Source of the DNA: Corynebacterium zhongnanshanii
GTDB taxonomy: Bacteria; Actinomycetota; Actinomycetes; Mycobacteriales; Mycobacteriaceae
Length of the DNA stretch: 64,000 nt
Assembly: GCF_014490575.1 (NCBI RefSeq)
Contig: NZ_CP061033.1
Coordinates: forward strand, 434,001-498,000
Direction: 5' to 3'
Shown: in pieces, positions 1 to 8,714 of the stretch
Position numbering within the stretch: position 1 is the stretch's first letter
How the letters are laid out: each line of letters begins with the position of its first letter
Program-made: the position numbers and the translations under genes
The notes under the pieces: generated by a model
Database searches by the model: none
What the model was told of the DNA's origin: nothing
Seen by the model: only the letters and a program-made list of their open reading frames with translations

Positions 1-162
1 GGCAGCGCGATGACGTCGTTGGGCATCGGCTACCTTCTGGATCACGGGTGCGGCCTGGTGGAGCTGTATGTGGAGGGGGATAACGCTCCGGCGGTGGCGA
101 CGTATCGGAAGCTGGGCTTCGACGTGGTGCACACCGACGTGGTCTACCGCGGCCAGCTGTAG
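1..162 (+). CDS. mshD: Mycothiol synthase, C-terminal end (partial)
   Basis: Only the last 53 codons are present; the gene enters from the left edge. They read as the end of a GNAT acetyltransferase: an acetyl-CoA-binding helix, then 'LYVEGDNAPAVATYRKLGF' and the final strand 'VVHTDVVYRGQL'. The 'YVEGDN..A...Y..LGF' pattern is typical of MshD, which acetylates Cys-GlcN-inositol in the last step of mycothiol synthesis in the cytosol. The call is also supported by position, because mshD precedes pstS in Corynebacterium as I remember it. Another GNAT cannot be excluded with so little sequence. Confidence 0.6.
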   Translation, partial: GSAMTSLGIGYLLDHGCGLVELYVEGDNAPAVATYRKLGFDVVHTDVVYRGQL

Positions 163-277
163 GTAAACGTGAGGTGAACCCGCGGGCGCTTCTCTGCGTG
201 TGCGGGCCGGGGGAGGGGTAGCGTTTGGGGGTATCTCATGTGGGGGAAGTGCGCAGGTCGGCGGGTGAAAAAGAGCT

Positions 278-332
278 GTTAACTCTCCATTAACCCTGTG
301 CCTGCTTCGTGTCCATCATGGATTTGTACAGT
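278..332 (+). promoter_or_regulatory. Putative PhoR box and promoter of pstSCAB
   Basis: Two 8-bp half-repeats, GTTAACTC (278-285) and ATTAACCC (289-296), are separated by 3 bp, an 11-bp period. That is the arrangement expected for tandem binding of a PhoB/PhoR-type response regulator. A possible -10 hexamer TACAGT lies at 327-332, about 55 bp before the pstS start. Phosphate-starvation control by PhoSR is known for pst in C. glutamicum; the site here is inferred from repeat geometry only. The rest of the 163-386 gap shows nothing further. Confidence 0.4.
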
Positions 333-386
333 GCCTGGTAACGACGAATGTTTTTTGACGCATACCTACTCGGAAGGCACACTACT

Positions 387-1502
387 GTGAAGCAGACGAC
401 TAAGCGCTCGAGCGCTGTAGCCGTATCCTTGTTCGCCGGCGCCCTGGCATTGAGCTCGTGCTCCAATGCAGCCAACGATTCCGCATTGGGGGGAAGCGGA
501 GAAAACGCTGACAAACTCGCGACCGACGCCTCCGGAGAACTGCGCGCCGAGGGGTCCTCGGCACAGCAAAACGCCATGGACAACGTCTTCAGTCCCGCGT
601 TTTCCGCCGCCACCGGCGCCCAGCTGGCGTACAACGCCACGGGATCCGGCGCGGGACAGACCCAGTTCATCTCCGACCAGGTGGACTTCGCGGGCTCCGA
701 TTCTCCTCTGAAGGACGACCAGGTGGAGGCCGCCGCGAAGCGCTGCGGTGGCAACGAGGCCTGGCACCTGCCCATGGTGATCGGCCCGGTGGCCGTGGCC
801 TACAAGCTGGACGGTGTGGAGGAGACCCTGAACCTGTCCACGATGACGATCGCCAAGATCTTCAAGGGTGAGATCACTTCCTGGGACGACCCAGCCATTC
901 AGGGCGAAAACCCGGGCGTGAACCTGCCGGCCGTCCCCATCTCCGTGGTGTACCGCGCCGACGAGTCCGGCACCTCCGATAACTTCCAGAAGTTCCTCCG
1001 CGCCTCCACCGACGGCTACTGGACGGACGAGGGCAAGTCCTTCCCTACGGCAGTGGGCGCCGGTACTAACAAGTCCACCGGTGTGGCTCACCAGGTGGCC
1101 GTCACCAACGGTGCCATCACCTACGTGGAGTCCGGCTACGCCAAGGAGCGCGAGGGCGATATGAACATCGCCAAGATCGACTTCGGTAAGGGGCCCGTGG
1201 AGCTCAACTCCACCAGTGTGAACAAGGCCCTGGACACGGTTGTCTTCAGCGGTGAAGGCCACAACCTGGTGGTGGATTCGGACGCGCTCTACGCCTCCAA
1301 GGAGGACGGTGCCTACCCGCTGGTGCTGACCACCTACGAGATCGTGTGCTCGGCGGGCTACGACGAGAACACGGCCAAGCTGGTGAAGAACTTCCTGTAC
1401 ACCATGCTGGATAACCAGAGTGAGGACCTGGAGAACGAGGGCTACATTCCTGTCGACGGACAGTTCAAGGACAAGCTGACCGCCGCTGTTGACGCACTGT
1501 AA
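387..1502 (+). CDS. pstS: Phosphate ABC transporter, substrate-binding lipoprotein PstS
   Basis: Binds inorganic phosphate outside the membrane and hands it to PstCA. I chose the GTG at 387 because GGAAGG sits 9 bases upstream and because it opens directly on a lipoprotein signal: a Lys/Arg n-region, a hydrophobic stretch and the lipobox LSSC with Cys25. An upstream in-frame ATG at 348 would add 13 unlikely residues. Family motifs include 'GSGAGQTQFISDQVDFAGSD' near the N-terminus and 'DESGTSDNF' in the middle, both phosphate-contacting loops. It is the first gene of pstSCAB; length (371 aa) is normal. Confidence 0.95.
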   Translation: MKQTTKRSSAVAVSLFAGALALSSCSNAANDSALGGSGENADKLATDASGELRAEGSSAQQNAMDNVFSPAFSAATGAQLAYNATGSGAGQTQFISDQVDFAGSDSPLKDDQVEAAAKRCGGNEAWHLPMVIGPVAVAYKLDGVEETLNLSTMTIAKIFKGEITSWDDPAIQGENPGVNLPAVPISVVYRADESGTSDNFQKFLRASTDGYWTDEGKSFPTAVGAGTNKSTGVAHQVAVTNGAITYVESGYAKEREGDMNIAKIDFGKGPVELNSTSVNKALDTVVFSGEGHNLVVDSDALYASKEDGAYPLVLTTYEIVCSAGYDENTAKLVKNFLYTMLDNQSEDLENEGYIPVDGQFKDKLTAAVDAL

Positions 1503-1537
1503 TCCCTGCGACACTCCACTTCTTGTAAGGAAACCTC

Positions 1538-2581
1538 ATGGCTTTAGCCACCCGTCCTGACACGGACGCGCGCGCCGCGTCCGTGGAGGAACCTCTCCCG
1601 ACGACCCACAGCCAGCGCGCGGGCGGATCGACCGTCAAGCGCGTGGGGGATGTGACTTTTGAATCCCTGGCCAAGGGATCCTCCATCCTCATCACGGTCA
1701 TCATTGCCCTGATCGGACTGTTCTTGGTCTTCCGCGCGATCCCGGCGCTGTCCCGCCTGAGCGACGGATTCATCAGCTTCTTCACCTATGGTGAACGCTG
1801 GAACACCAACTACACCGCCAATGACGGTGGCTGGATGCAGTTCGGTATCCCGAACCTGTTCTTCACCACGGTGATGGTCTCCCTGCTGGCCCTCATCATC
1901 GCGATGCCCGTGGCCCTGGGTGTGGCCATCTTCCTGTCCAACTACTGCCCCAAGCCGCTCATGAAGCCCCTGGGCTTCATGGTGGATCTGCTCGCTGCCG
2001 TGCCGTCCATCGTGTTCGGTATCTGGGGTAGCCAGGTCCTGGGCCCGGCGATGGGGCCGTTCTACGAATGGCTCTCCGGCTGGGCCGGCGGATTCATCCT
2101 GTTCAACTTTGACCAAGGAACCTCGCCGGCCACGTCCACCAGCCGCAACATCTTCACCGGTGGTGTGGTGCTGGCCATCATGATCCTGCCCGTCATCGCC
2201 GCGACCACCCGCGAGGTGTTCATGCAGACCCCGAAGGGGCATGTCGAGGCTGCGCTGGCGCTGGGAGCGACCCGCTGGGAAGTGGTGCGCATGACCGTGC
2301 TGCCGTTCGGCATGTCCGGCTTCGTCTCCGGTTCCATGCTGGGACTGGGCCGTGCCCTGGGTGAGACCATGGCGCTGTACATGGTCATCGCGTCCTCCCC
2401 GGGATTCCGCGGATCCCTGCTGGACGGTGGTACCACCTTCGCGACCGCCATTGCCAACGCCGCCCCGGAGTTTAACGATAACCTCAAGGCCGGCGCGTAC
2501 ATCGCCGCAGGTCTGGTGCTGTTTATCTTGACCTTCCTGGTCAATGCCGCTGCCCGTGCCGTCGTCGCTCAGAAGCACTAG
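1538..2581 (+). CDS. pstC: Phosphate ABC transporter permease PstC
   Basis: One of the two membrane subunits of the phosphate importer. The 347-residue protein has a hydrophilic N-terminal tail of about 45 residues, then roughly six membrane helices and a loop characteristic of permeases that couple to the ATPase ('EAALALGATRWEVVRMTVLP', around residues 233-252). It starts 35 bases after the pstS stop with GTAAGGA upstream of the ATG, and precedes pstA, so it is in the same operon. Nothing unusual is visible. Confidence 0.95.
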   Translation: MALATRPDTDARAASVEEPLPTTHSQRAGGSTVKRVGDVTFESLAKGSSILITVIIALIGLFLVFRAIPALSRLSDGFISFFTYGERWNTNYTANDGGWMQFGIPNLFFTTVMVSLLALIIAMPVALGVAIFLSNYCPKPLMKPLGFMVDLLAAVPSIVFGIWGSQVLGPAMGPFYEWLSGWAGGFILFNFDQGTSPATSTSRNIFTGGVVLAIMILPVIAATTREVFMQTPKGHVEAALALGATRWEVVRMTVLPFGMSGFVSGSMLGLGRALGETMALYMVIASSPGFRGSLLDGGTTFATAIANAAPEFNDNLKAGAYIAAGLVLFILTFLVNAAARAVVAQKH

Positions 2582-2594
2582 GAGACCCCACCCC

Positions 2595-3479
2595 ATGACT
2601 ACCACTGAGATGTTTGTGCCCATCTCCACCACGCGCAAGGCCAAGGACAAGGTTGCGACGGTGTTGATCTACGGCACGATGGTTCTGGCCCTACTCCCAC
2701 TGGTGTGGTTGCTGGCTACCGTGGTGATGAACGGCCTGTCCGCCGTGCTGGACCCCGCCTGGTGGGGATTCGACATGGCCGGCCAGCCGGTGAACCGCGC
2801 CGGCGGCGGTATCGCCCACGCGATCATCGGCACCCTGGTGCAGGTGGCCGTGACGTCGATCATCTCCATCCCGATCGGTGTGCTCACCGCCATCTACCTG
2901 GTGGAGTACGCCAATGGCTCCCTGCTGGGCCGCGTCACCACCTTCATGGTGGACATCCTGACGGGCGTGCCGTCCATCGTGGCCGCGCTGTTCGTCTACG
3001 CCATGTGGATTACTATGTTCGGCTTCAACCGCTCCGGCTTCGCCGTGTCCATCGCACTGGTGCTGCTGATGGTTCCGATCATCGTCCGCAATACCGAAGA
3101 GATGCTGCGCATTGTGCCGATGGAGCTACGCGAGGCCTCCTACGCACTGGGTGTTCCGAAGTGGAAGACCATCTGCACCATCGTGTTGCCCACCGCGCTG
3201 TCCGGCATCGTCACCGGCATCATGCTGGCCGTGGCCCGCGTGATGGGAGAGTCCGCCCCGGTTCTGATTCTGGTGGGGTCCACCCCGATCATCAACTGGA
3301 ACGTCTTCGAGGGTAACCAGAACTCCCTGCCGCTGTTCATGCTGCAGATGTACGGCGCTGGTAGTAGCGACTACGTGCTCCAACGTCTGTGGGGCACCGC
3401 GCTCACCCTGGTGCTGTTGGTGGCCTTCCTGATGCTGAGCGCCCGCTTTATTTCCAAGAAGTTTTCGGTGAAGCTGTAA
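2595..3479 (+). CDS. pstA: Phosphate ABC transporter permease PstA
   Basis: Second membrane subunit of the phosphate importer, 294 residues from the ATG at 2595. That start follows an AGGAG-type site at 2580-2585; an upstream in-frame start at 2544 would overlap pstC and lacks a ribosome site. About six membrane segments are visible, and the ATPase-coupling loop reads 'REASYALGVPKWKTICTIVL'. It lies 13 bases behind pstC and 30 bases ahead of pstB, consistent with one transcript. Confidence 0.94.
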   Translation: MTTTEMFVPISTTRKAKDKVATVLIYGTMVLALLPLVWLLATVVMNGLSAVLDPAWWGFDMAGQPVNRAGGGIAHAIIGTLVQVAVTSIISIPIGVLTAIYLVEYANGSLLGRVTTFMVDILTGVPSIVAALFVYAMWITMFGFNRSGFAVSIALVLLMVPIIVRNTEEMLRIVPMELREASYALGVPKWKTICTIVLPTALSGIVTGIMLAVARVMGESAPVLILVGSTPIINWNVFEGNQNSLPLFMLQMYGAGSSDYVLQRLWGTALTLVLLVAFLMLSARFISKKFSVKL

Positions 3480-3509
3480 CCGCACCCGCACTCGACGAGG
3501 AGTACACAC

Positions 3510-4286
3510 ATGGCCAAGCGCCTTGATCTTAAAGACGTCAATATTTACTACGACCAGTTTCACGCGGTGCAGAATGTCAACCTGACCATTCCACCGAAGT
3601 CCGTCACCGCTTTCATCGGCCCGTCCGGTTGCGGTAAGTCCACGGTGCTGCGCACCCTAAACCGCATGCACGAGGTCATCCCCAACGCCCGTGTGGAGGG
3701 CGAGATCCTCCTGGACGGGGAGGACATCTACGGCCCGAAGGTGGATCCGGTGGCGGTGCGCAACACCATCGGCATGGTCTTCCAGAAGGCCAACCCGTTT
3801 CCCACCATGTCCATCGAGGAAAACGTGGTGGCCGGCCTGAAGCTGGCTGGAGAGAAGAACAAGAAGAAGCTGCGCGAGGTTGCGGAGAAGGCCCTACGCG
3901 GCGCGAACCTGTGGGAAGAGGTCAAGGACCGCCTGAACAAGCCCGGCGGCAGCCTCTCCGGTGGTCAGCAGCAGCGCCTGTGCATCGCCCGGGCGATTGC
4001 AGTGGAACCGCAGGTGTTGTTGATGGACGAGCCGTGCTCCGCCCTGGATCCCATTTCCACGCTGGCGGTGGAGGACTTGATCCACGAGCTGAAGGAACAA
4101 TTCACCATCGTGATCGTCACGCACAATATGCAGCAGGCCGCGCGTGTGTCCGACCAGACGGCCTTCTTCTCGCTGGAGGCCACCGGCAAGCCGGGGCACC
4201 TCGTGGAGGTGGGCCCCACGGAGAGGATCTTCGAGAAGCCGCAGAAGAAAGAGACCGAGGATTACATCTCTGGCCGCTTTGGATGA
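3510..4286 (+). CDS. pstB: Phosphate ABC transporter ATP-binding protein PstB
   Basis: ATPase that drives phosphate import through PstCA at the cytoplasmic face. The 258-residue protein has Walker [10 protein letters not shown] (37-45), the ABC signature LSGGQQQR (near 150), Walker B LLMDEP (near 171) and the switch histidine in '[13 protein letters not shown]'. GAGGAGT lies ahead of the start. Its last 25 bases overlap the end of phoU, which runs the other way, so the two convergent mRNAs are complementary at their 3' coding ends. Confidence 0.96.
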   Translation: MAKRLDLKDVNIYYDQFHAVQNVNLTIPPKSVTAFIGPSGCGKSTVLRTLNRMHEVIPNARVEGEILLDGEDIYGPKVDPVAVRNTIGMVFQKANPFPTMSIEENVVAGLKLAGEKNKKKLREVAEKALRGANLWEEVKDRLNKPGGSLSGGQQQRLCIARAIAVEPQVLLMDEPCSALDPISTLAVEDLIHELKEQFTIVIVTHNMQQAARVSDQTAFFSLEATGKPGHLVEVGPTERIFEKPQKKETEDYISGRFG

Positions 4287-4948
4287 GCCACGGACTGCGC
4301 GAACTCCTCCGGCTGCATGGCCGTGGCCATGAAGATCACCCGATTGCCGACGGAGACGGCGTGGTCGGAATAGCGCTCAAACATCCGGCTGAGCTGGGTG
4401 ACGTCCACGGCCTCGCGTGCTGAGTAGGGCCAGTCCTTGGCCGTGGCGAGGTTGAACAGCTCATGGTGGATCCGGTCCACCTGATCATCGTCACCCTCGA
4501 GCGCCAGGGCTTTCTGTGGGTCGGCGTCCTCCATGATGGACGTCACCATCAGTGCGGCGTGGCACCCCAGGGAAGACATCTGCTCGATGCGTGGGCGGAG
4601 CTCGTCGGGGACCGCGCATTGCGGGTGCCGGCGTCGGGCTACTTTTGCCACGTGGATACCCAGCAACGCCATGCGGGCGAAGCTGCCCACGATGTGAATG
4701 CCGGAGACCACGTGGCGCAGGTCGCGGGCCACGGGTGCCTCCAGGGCCAGCATGGCAAACGCCGCTTGCTCCCCGTGGTCCTTCAGTTCGTCCACCTCGT
4801 CGGCGCGGGCGACGATGGATTCCGCCAGCTCCAGGTTGGAGGTCAGGAGTGCCTCCGTGGCATGGCTCATGAGGTCGTGAGCCAGGTCGGCCAGGGCGCG
4901 TTGGTTGTGGTTAAAGGCGTTCAGTCTTTGATTGTAGAGTTCACGCAT
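4262..4948 (-). CDS. phoU: Phosphate signalling/uptake regulator PhoU
   Basis: PhoU dampens the phosphate-starvation response by linking the Pst transporter to its sensor kinase. The 228-residue protein begins '[12 protein letters not shown]' and has the two repeated three-helix PhoU domains, including the metal-contact motif '[12 protein letters not shown]'. It is transcribed against pstSCAB and overlaps pstB by 25 bases at the 3' ends, unlike the co-directional pst-phoU operons of enteric bacteria. dusB lies upstream on the same strand, only 20 bases away, so the two may share a transcript. Confidence 0.93.
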   Translation of the reverse strand: MRELYNQRLNAFNHNQRALADLAHDLMSHATEALLTSNLELAESIVARADEVDELKDHGEQAAFAMLALEAPVARDLRHVVSGIHIVGSFARMALLGIHVAKVARRRHPQCAVPDELRPRIEQMSSLGCHAALMVTSIMEDADPQKALALEGDDDQVDRIHHELFNLATAKDWPYSAREAVDVTQLSRMFERYSDHAVSVGNRVIFMATAMQPEEFAQSVAHPKRPEM

Positions 4949-4968
4949 GATGCCACCCAGTCTAGTAT

Positions 4969-6153
4969 CTAGCCCCCGGAATGCATGATATCTGCGCCTT
5001 CGGGCACGGCATCATCCTCTGGGTCGTCCAACCAGCCCTCGGGCAGAAGCACCTTCGCGGGGGAGCCCTGGCGTCCACGCGCGCCGTCGGCGTCGTCGGC
5101 GGTGGCGGGGGAGTCCCAGATGTCCTCCAGGGCGTGGCGTAGCTCGTCCAGGGACGTGATTGTCGCCAATGTCCGACGCAGGTCTCCGCCCGCCGGAAAG
5201 CCCCGCATGTACCAGGTCATGTGCTTGCGCATGTCGCGACAGCCCTTGGTTTCGCCCTCGTGGTCGCACAACAGTTCCGCGTGGCGCAGGATGATCCGGG
5301 CCACGTCCCCTAAGGTGGGCTCTGCCGGGACGGGCAGGCCGCGCAGCTCCGCGGAGAGCTGGGCGAACAGCCAGGGCCGACCCAGGCAGCCGCGCCCCAC
5401 CACCACGCCGTCGCAGCCGGTGCTGTCCATCATCGCGCGGGCGTCGGTGGATTTGAAAATGTCGCCATTGCCGAGCACGGGCACACGTCCGTCGATGTGC
5501 TCCACCAGGCGGGCGATTTCGTCCCAGTTCGCCTCGCCGGAGTAACGCTGGGAGGCAGTGCGTGCGTGCAAGGCCACGGCGGCGGCGCCTTCGTCGGCGG
5601 CGATGCGGCCGGCGTCGAGGTGCGTGTGGTGGTCGTCATCGATGCCGACGCGGAACTTCACGGTCACGGGGATATCGGTGCCCTCGGTGGCCTTGACGGC
5701 CGCGGCGACGATGTTGCCGAACAGGCGGCGCTTGTAGGGCAGGGCGGCACCCCCGCCGCGGCGAGTGACCTTGGGCACGGGGCAGCCGAAGTTCATGTCG
5801 ATGTGGTCGGCGAGGTTTTCCTCCACGATCATCTTTGCTGCCCTGTAGGTGTATTCGGGGTCGGTGGTGTACAGCTGCAGGCTGCGGGGGTCTTCGTCGG
5901 GGGCAAAAGTGGTCATGTGTAGCGTTTTGGGGTTGCGCTCCACCAGGGCGCGCGCGGTGACCATCTCGCACACGTAGAGGCCGGCCACGCTGCCCATCCG
6001 CTGGCGCTCTTGTTCGCGGCAAAGGGTGCGGAAGGCCACGTTCGTGACTCCGGCCATGGGGGCCAGGACCACGGGGCTGTCGAGCTCTAAGGGACCTATT
6101 CGCAATGCGCTATTCACGCGCTCAATTGTCACACCCGAATGGTGGGAAGGCAA
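4969..6153 (-). CDS. dusB: tRNA-dihydrouridine synthase (DusB type)
   Basis: Reduces uridines in the tRNA D-loop using FMN and NADPH. The 394-residue frame shows the FMN-barrel start 'LAPMAGVTNVAFR', the catalytic-loop motif 'NFGCPVPKVTRRGGG' with the active-site Cys at 124, and 'VTVKFRVGIDDDH' for FMN and tRNA contacts. The C-terminal part carries 'MRKHMTWYMRGFPAG', typical of actinobacterial members. The start is uncertain: the ATG at 6153 gives the longest frame, but GTG codons 7 and 13 codons further in are also possible, since the barrel begins only at about residue 20. Confidence 0.9.
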   Translation of the reverse strand: MPSHHSGVTIERVNSALRIGPLELDSPVVLAPMAGVTNVAFRTLCREQERQRMGSVAGLYVCEMVTARALVERNPKTLHMTTFAPDEDPRSLQLYTTDPEYTYRAAKMIVEENLADHIDMNFGCPVPKVTRRGGGAALPYKRRLFGNIVAAAVKATEGTDIPVTVKFRVGIDDDHHTHLDAGRIAADEGAAAVALHARTASQRYSGEANWDEIARLVEHIDGRVPVLGNGDIFKSTDARAMMDSTGCDGVVVGRGCLGRPWLFAQLSAELRGLPVPAEPTLGDVARIILRHAELLCDHEGETKGCRDMRKHMTWYMRGFPAGGDLRRTLATITSLDELRHALEDIWDSPATADDADGARGRQGSPAKVLLPEGWLDDPEDDAVPEGADIMHSGG

Positions 6154-6212
6154 AAATTTTCGGGGTGTGGTGGTTGTAACAGAATGCTTTATGTAGTCTT
6201 GTGTCCAAGAGG

Positions 6213-6240
6213 TTTTGCGCCCTTTACCTGCGGTTATAGT
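6213..6240 (+). promoter_or_regulatory. Putative promoter of actA
   Basis: TTTTGC (6213-6218) and TATAGT (6235-6240) are separated by 16 bases and lie about 85 bases before the actA start in a locally A/T-rich stretch. A CGGGGT tract near 6160 could be a RamA-type site, as the C. glutamicum homologue is RamA-controlled. All of this is by eye. Confidence 0.35.
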
Positions 6241-6322
6241 TTTATCACTATTGATTTAAAACTATTTATGTACGCGGACTGTGGCGTCGAACATAATTCA
6301 CAACTACAGGAGGAACAACAGG

Positions 6323-7828
6323 ATGTCCGAGCGCATCGCACACGCCGAACTGCAGTCCAAGGTCATGACCGCGGACGAAGCCGCTCAATTCATTAACAAC
6401 GGCGACAACGTCGGCATGTCCGGATTCACCGGTGCCGGCTACCCCAAGGCGCTCCCCACGGCCATCGCCAACAAGGCCAAGGAGGCCCACGACCGCGGCG
6501 AAGAGTTCGCCATCAACGTCTTCACTGGCGCCTCCACCGCACCCGACTGCGACGGCGTGATGGCCGAGGCCAATGCGATCAACTACCGCACCCCATACAA
6601 CTCGGATCCCGGCCTGCGCGGACAATTCAACGACGGCACGGCGCGCTACCAAGACATCCACCTCTCCCACCTGGGCCTGCAGGTAGAGCAGGGCTTCTTC
6701 GGTGACTTCCAGGTCGCCATCATCGAGGCCGTGCGCATTACCGAAGAGGGGCACATCGTTCCCTCCTCCGCGGTGGGTAACAACGTGGAGTACATCAACG
6801 CCGCGGACAAGGTGATCGTTGAGGTTAACGAGTGGCAGTCTCTGGACCTTGAGGGCATGCACGATGTCTACAAGGTGCCGAACCTGCCGAACCGCACCCC
6901 GATTCCTATCCAGAACCCTGGCGACCGCATCGGCACCCCCTACATCCCGGTCGATAGCTCCAAGATCGTGGCCGTGGTGAAGACCAACGCCCCCGACCGC
7001 AACGCCCCCTTCAAGCCGCTGGACGAGACCTCCAAGCAGATCGCGGGGCACTTCCTGGACCTGCTGGAGGGTGAGGTTCGCGCCGGGCGCCTGGCCTACG
7101 ACCAGTACATCATGCAATCCGGCGTGGGTAACGTGCCCAACGCCGTGATGAATGGCCTGCTGGACTCCAAGTTCGAGAACATCCAGGCCTACACCGAGGT
7201 GATCCAGGACGGCATGATCGACCTGATCGACGCCGGCAAGATGACCGTCGCCTCCGCCACCTCCTTCGCCCTGTCGCCCGAATACGCGGACAAGATGAAC
7301 GACGAAGCCGCGCGCTACCGCGAGTCCATCGTCCTGCGCCCACAGCAGATCTCCAACCACCCAGAGGTCATCCGTCGCGTGGGTCTGATCGCCACCAATG
7401 GCATGATCGAGGCCGATATTTACGGAAACATCAACTCCACCAACGTCACCGGCTCCAAGGTGATGAACGGCATCGGCGGATCCGGAGACTTCACCCGCAA
7501 CGCCTTCATCTCCTCCTTCATCTCGCCGTCTCAGGCTAAGGACGGCGCGATCTCCGCAATCGTGCCGTTTGCGTCCCACATCGACCACACGGAGCACGAC
7601 GCCATGGTGATCATCACCGAGTACGGCTACGCTGACCTGCGCGGCACGGCGCCACGCGACCGAGTGAAGAAGATGATCTCCATTGCACACCCGGACTACC
7701 GTCCGCTGCTGGAGGAGTACTACGAGCGGGCCACCAAGGCCGGTAAGGCGCTGCACACTCCACACGACCTGGCTACGGCCTTCCAGTTCCACACCAACTT
7801 CTTGGAGAAGGGAGACATGCGCGGCTAG
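6323..7828 (+). CDS. actA: Acetyl-CoA hydrolase/CoA-transferase family protein (ActA/Cat1 type)
   Basis: Probably moves CoA between acyl-CoA and acetate (succinyl-CoA:acetate type), linking acetate release or use to the TCA cycle. The ATG at 6323 has AGGAGG nine bases upstream; an in-frame start at 6281 has none. The 501-residue length matches AarC/ActA proteins. The likely catalytic Glu is residue 292 in 'AYTEVIQDGM', matching Glu294 of AarC, and the CoA-binding glycine motif 'YGNINSTNVTG' starts near 367. It stands alone between dusB and the tRNA cluster and ends in its own terminator. The exact substrate pair cannot be read from sequence. Confidence 0.85.
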   Translation: MSERIAHAELQSKVMTADEAAQFINNGDNVGMSGFTGAGYPKALPTAIANKAKEAHDRGEEFAINVFTGASTAPDCDGVMAEANAINYRTPYNSDPGLRGQFNDGTARYQDIHLSHLGLQVEQGFFGDFQVAIIEAVRITEEGHIVPSSAVGNNVEYINAADKVIVEVNEWQSLDLEGMHDVYKVPNLPNRTPIPIQNPGDRIGTPYIPVDSSKIVAVVKTNAPDRNAPFKPLDETSKQIAGHFLDLLEGEVRAGRLAYDQYIMQSGVGNVPNAVMNGLLDSKFENIQAYTEVIQDGMIDLIDAGKMTVASATSFALSPEYADKMNDEAARYRESIVLRPQQISNHPEVIRRVGLIATNGMIEADIYGNINSTNVTGSKVMNGIGGSGDFTRNAFISSFISPSQAKDGAISAIVPFASHIDHTEHDAMVIITEYGYADLRGTAPRDRVKKMISIAHPDYRPLLEEYYERATKAGKALHTPHDLATAFQFHTNFLEKGDMRG

Positions 7829-7858
7829 TGTTGTCCAGCTAGGTGCATGTAACTCAGG

Positions 7859-7885
7859 CCGCCCCCACGCGGGGCGGTTTTCTTT
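7859..7885 (+). terminator. Rho-independent terminator of actA
   Basis: Perfect 7-bp stem CCGCCCC (7859-7865) / GGGGCGG (7871-7877), a 5-base loop, then TTTTCTTTT. Confidence 0.85.
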
Positions 7886-7920
7886 TATGGTGGCTTTTTC
7901 GCTAGAATGTTGAAGGCGTT

Positions 7921-7993
7921 GGGCCTTTAGCTCAGTTGGTAGAGCTACGGACTTTTAATCCGCAGGTCCCGGGTTCGAGCCCCGGAGGGCCCA
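7921..7993 (+). tRNA. tRNA-Lys (anticodon UUU)
   Basis: Full cloverleaf of 73 bases. The acceptor GGGCCTT pairs with AGGGCCC, the D-arm 'AGCTCAGTTGGTAGAGCT' is standard, the anticodon loop CTTTTAA reads TTT, and the T-arm has GGTTCGAGCC. The 3' CCA is not encoded. Confidence 0.96.
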
Positions 7994-8000
7994 CAGCACG

Positions 8001-8041
8001 CACGTGAACCCCGCGCAGCAGCGCGGGGTTCACGTGTTTTT
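8001..8041 (+). terminator. Strong terminator after tRNA-Lys
   Basis: A perfect 16-bp stem (8001-8016 with 8021-8036, CACGTGAACCCCGCGC and its complement), tetraloop AGCA and TTTTT. It starts only 7 bases past the tRNA end. Confidence 0.93.
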
Positions 8042-8145
8042 GACGGCACACACAGTGGGTGTGACCAGGCGATTTGTGCAAAAGGTGCTTTATTGTTTAA
8101 GCTAAGCGGGCTGCTAAAGAAGTTGGAAACAACGTCGTTAGTATT

Positions 8146-8218
8146 GCTCCCATCGTCTAGGGGCCTAGGACTCCGCCCTTTCACGGCGGCAACACGGGTT
8201 CGAATCCCGTTGGGAGTA
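8146..8218 (+). tRNA. tRNA-Glu (anticodon UUC)
   Basis: Cloverleaf of 73 bases: acceptor GCTCCCA with TGGGAGT (first pair G-U), anticodon stem CCGCC/GGCGG around loop CTTTCAC (anticodon TTC), T-loop GGTTCGAATCC. The next tRNA begins 1 base after it, so the two are cotranscribed. Confidence 0.96.
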
Positions 8219-8219
8219 C

Positions 8220-8293
8220 GGCCCTGTGGCGCAGTTGGTTAGCGCGCCGCCCTGTCACGGCGGAGGTCGCGGGTTCAAGTCCCGTCAGGGTCG
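8220..8293 (+). tRNA. tRNA-Asp (anticodon GUC), copy 1
   Basis: Cloverleaf of 74 bases: acceptor GGCCCTG with CAGGGTC, anticodon loop CTGTCAC (GTC), T-loop GGTTCAAGTCC. A second identical copy lies at 8467-8540. Confidence 0.96.
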
Positions 8294-8300
8294 CAAGGTG

Positions 8301-8340
8301 AAAAACCGGTGCATCGGATAGTGAGATGCGCCGGTTTTTT
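8301..8340 (+). terminator. Terminator after tRNA-Glu/Asp pair
   Basis: Stem AAAACCGG-T-GCATC (8302-8315) with GATGC-G-CCGGTTTT (8325-8338), one T/G mismatch, 9-base loop, ending in TTTTTT. Confidence 0.85.
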
Positions 8341-8396
8341 CGTGCGTGCTTTAGCCTGCCCTTGGGGTATGTAAAATGCTTCTCTGACCTGGTGAT

Positions 8397-8426
8397 TTGT
8401 ACTCTCTAGGCATGTGCCTATATAAT
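8397..8426 (+). promoter_or_regulatory. Promoter of tRNA-Asp copy 2 / tRNA-Phe
   Basis: TTGTAC (8397-8402), 18-base spacer and a consensus TATAAT (8421-8426), 41 bases before the second tRNA-Asp gene. Confidence 0.7.
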
Positions 8427-8466
8427 TACTTCTCGTGCACATGAGCGTGAACAACGCAGTGTATGT

Positions 8467-8540
8467 GGCCCTGTGGCGCAGTTGGTTAGCGCGCCGCCCT
8501 GTCACGGCGGAGGTCGCGGGTTCAAGTCCCGTCAGGGTCG
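8467..8540 (+). tRNA. tRNA-Asp (anticodon GUC), copy 2
   Basis: Base-for-base identical to the copy at 8220-8293, but with its own promoter and with tRNA-Phe as downstream partner. The identity stops at the tRNA ends, so this is a gene duplication or conversion, not a larger repeat. Confidence 0.96.
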
Positions 8541-8578
8541 CGTCGAATTAAAGATTCCACATAGAGTTTTTATTTCGA

Positions 8579-8651
8579 GGCCAGATAGCTCAGTCGGTAG
8601 AGCGTTCGCCTGAAAAGTGAAAGGTCGCCGGTTCGATCCCGGCTCTGGCCA
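8579..8651 (+). tRNA. tRNA-Phe (anticodon GAA)
   Basis: Cloverleaf of 73 bases: acceptor GGCCAGA with TCTGGCC, anticodon loop CTGAAAA (GAA), T-loop GGTTCGATCCC. It is followed at once by a terminator. Confidence 0.96.
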
Positions 8652-8657
8652 CACTCA

Positions 8658-8699
8658 CCGCCCATCCTCACTATGGAGGATGGGCGGCTTCGTGTTTTT
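8658..8699 (+). terminator. Terminator after tRNA-Phe
   Basis: Perfect 12-bp stem CCGCCCATCCTC (8658-8669) with GAGGATGGGCGG (8676-8687), then CTTCGTGTTTTT. Confidence 0.85.
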
Positions 8700-8714
8700 C
8701 GGTAGGGTGGGGGC

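Noticed and set aside
6266-7792. Long minus-strand open frame opposite actA
   Set aside because: It is a shadow of the high-GC coding strand; the translation has no domain pattern and is dominated by Gly, Val and His runs. The same holds for the frames opposite pstS, copA-region genes, sepH and gltA.
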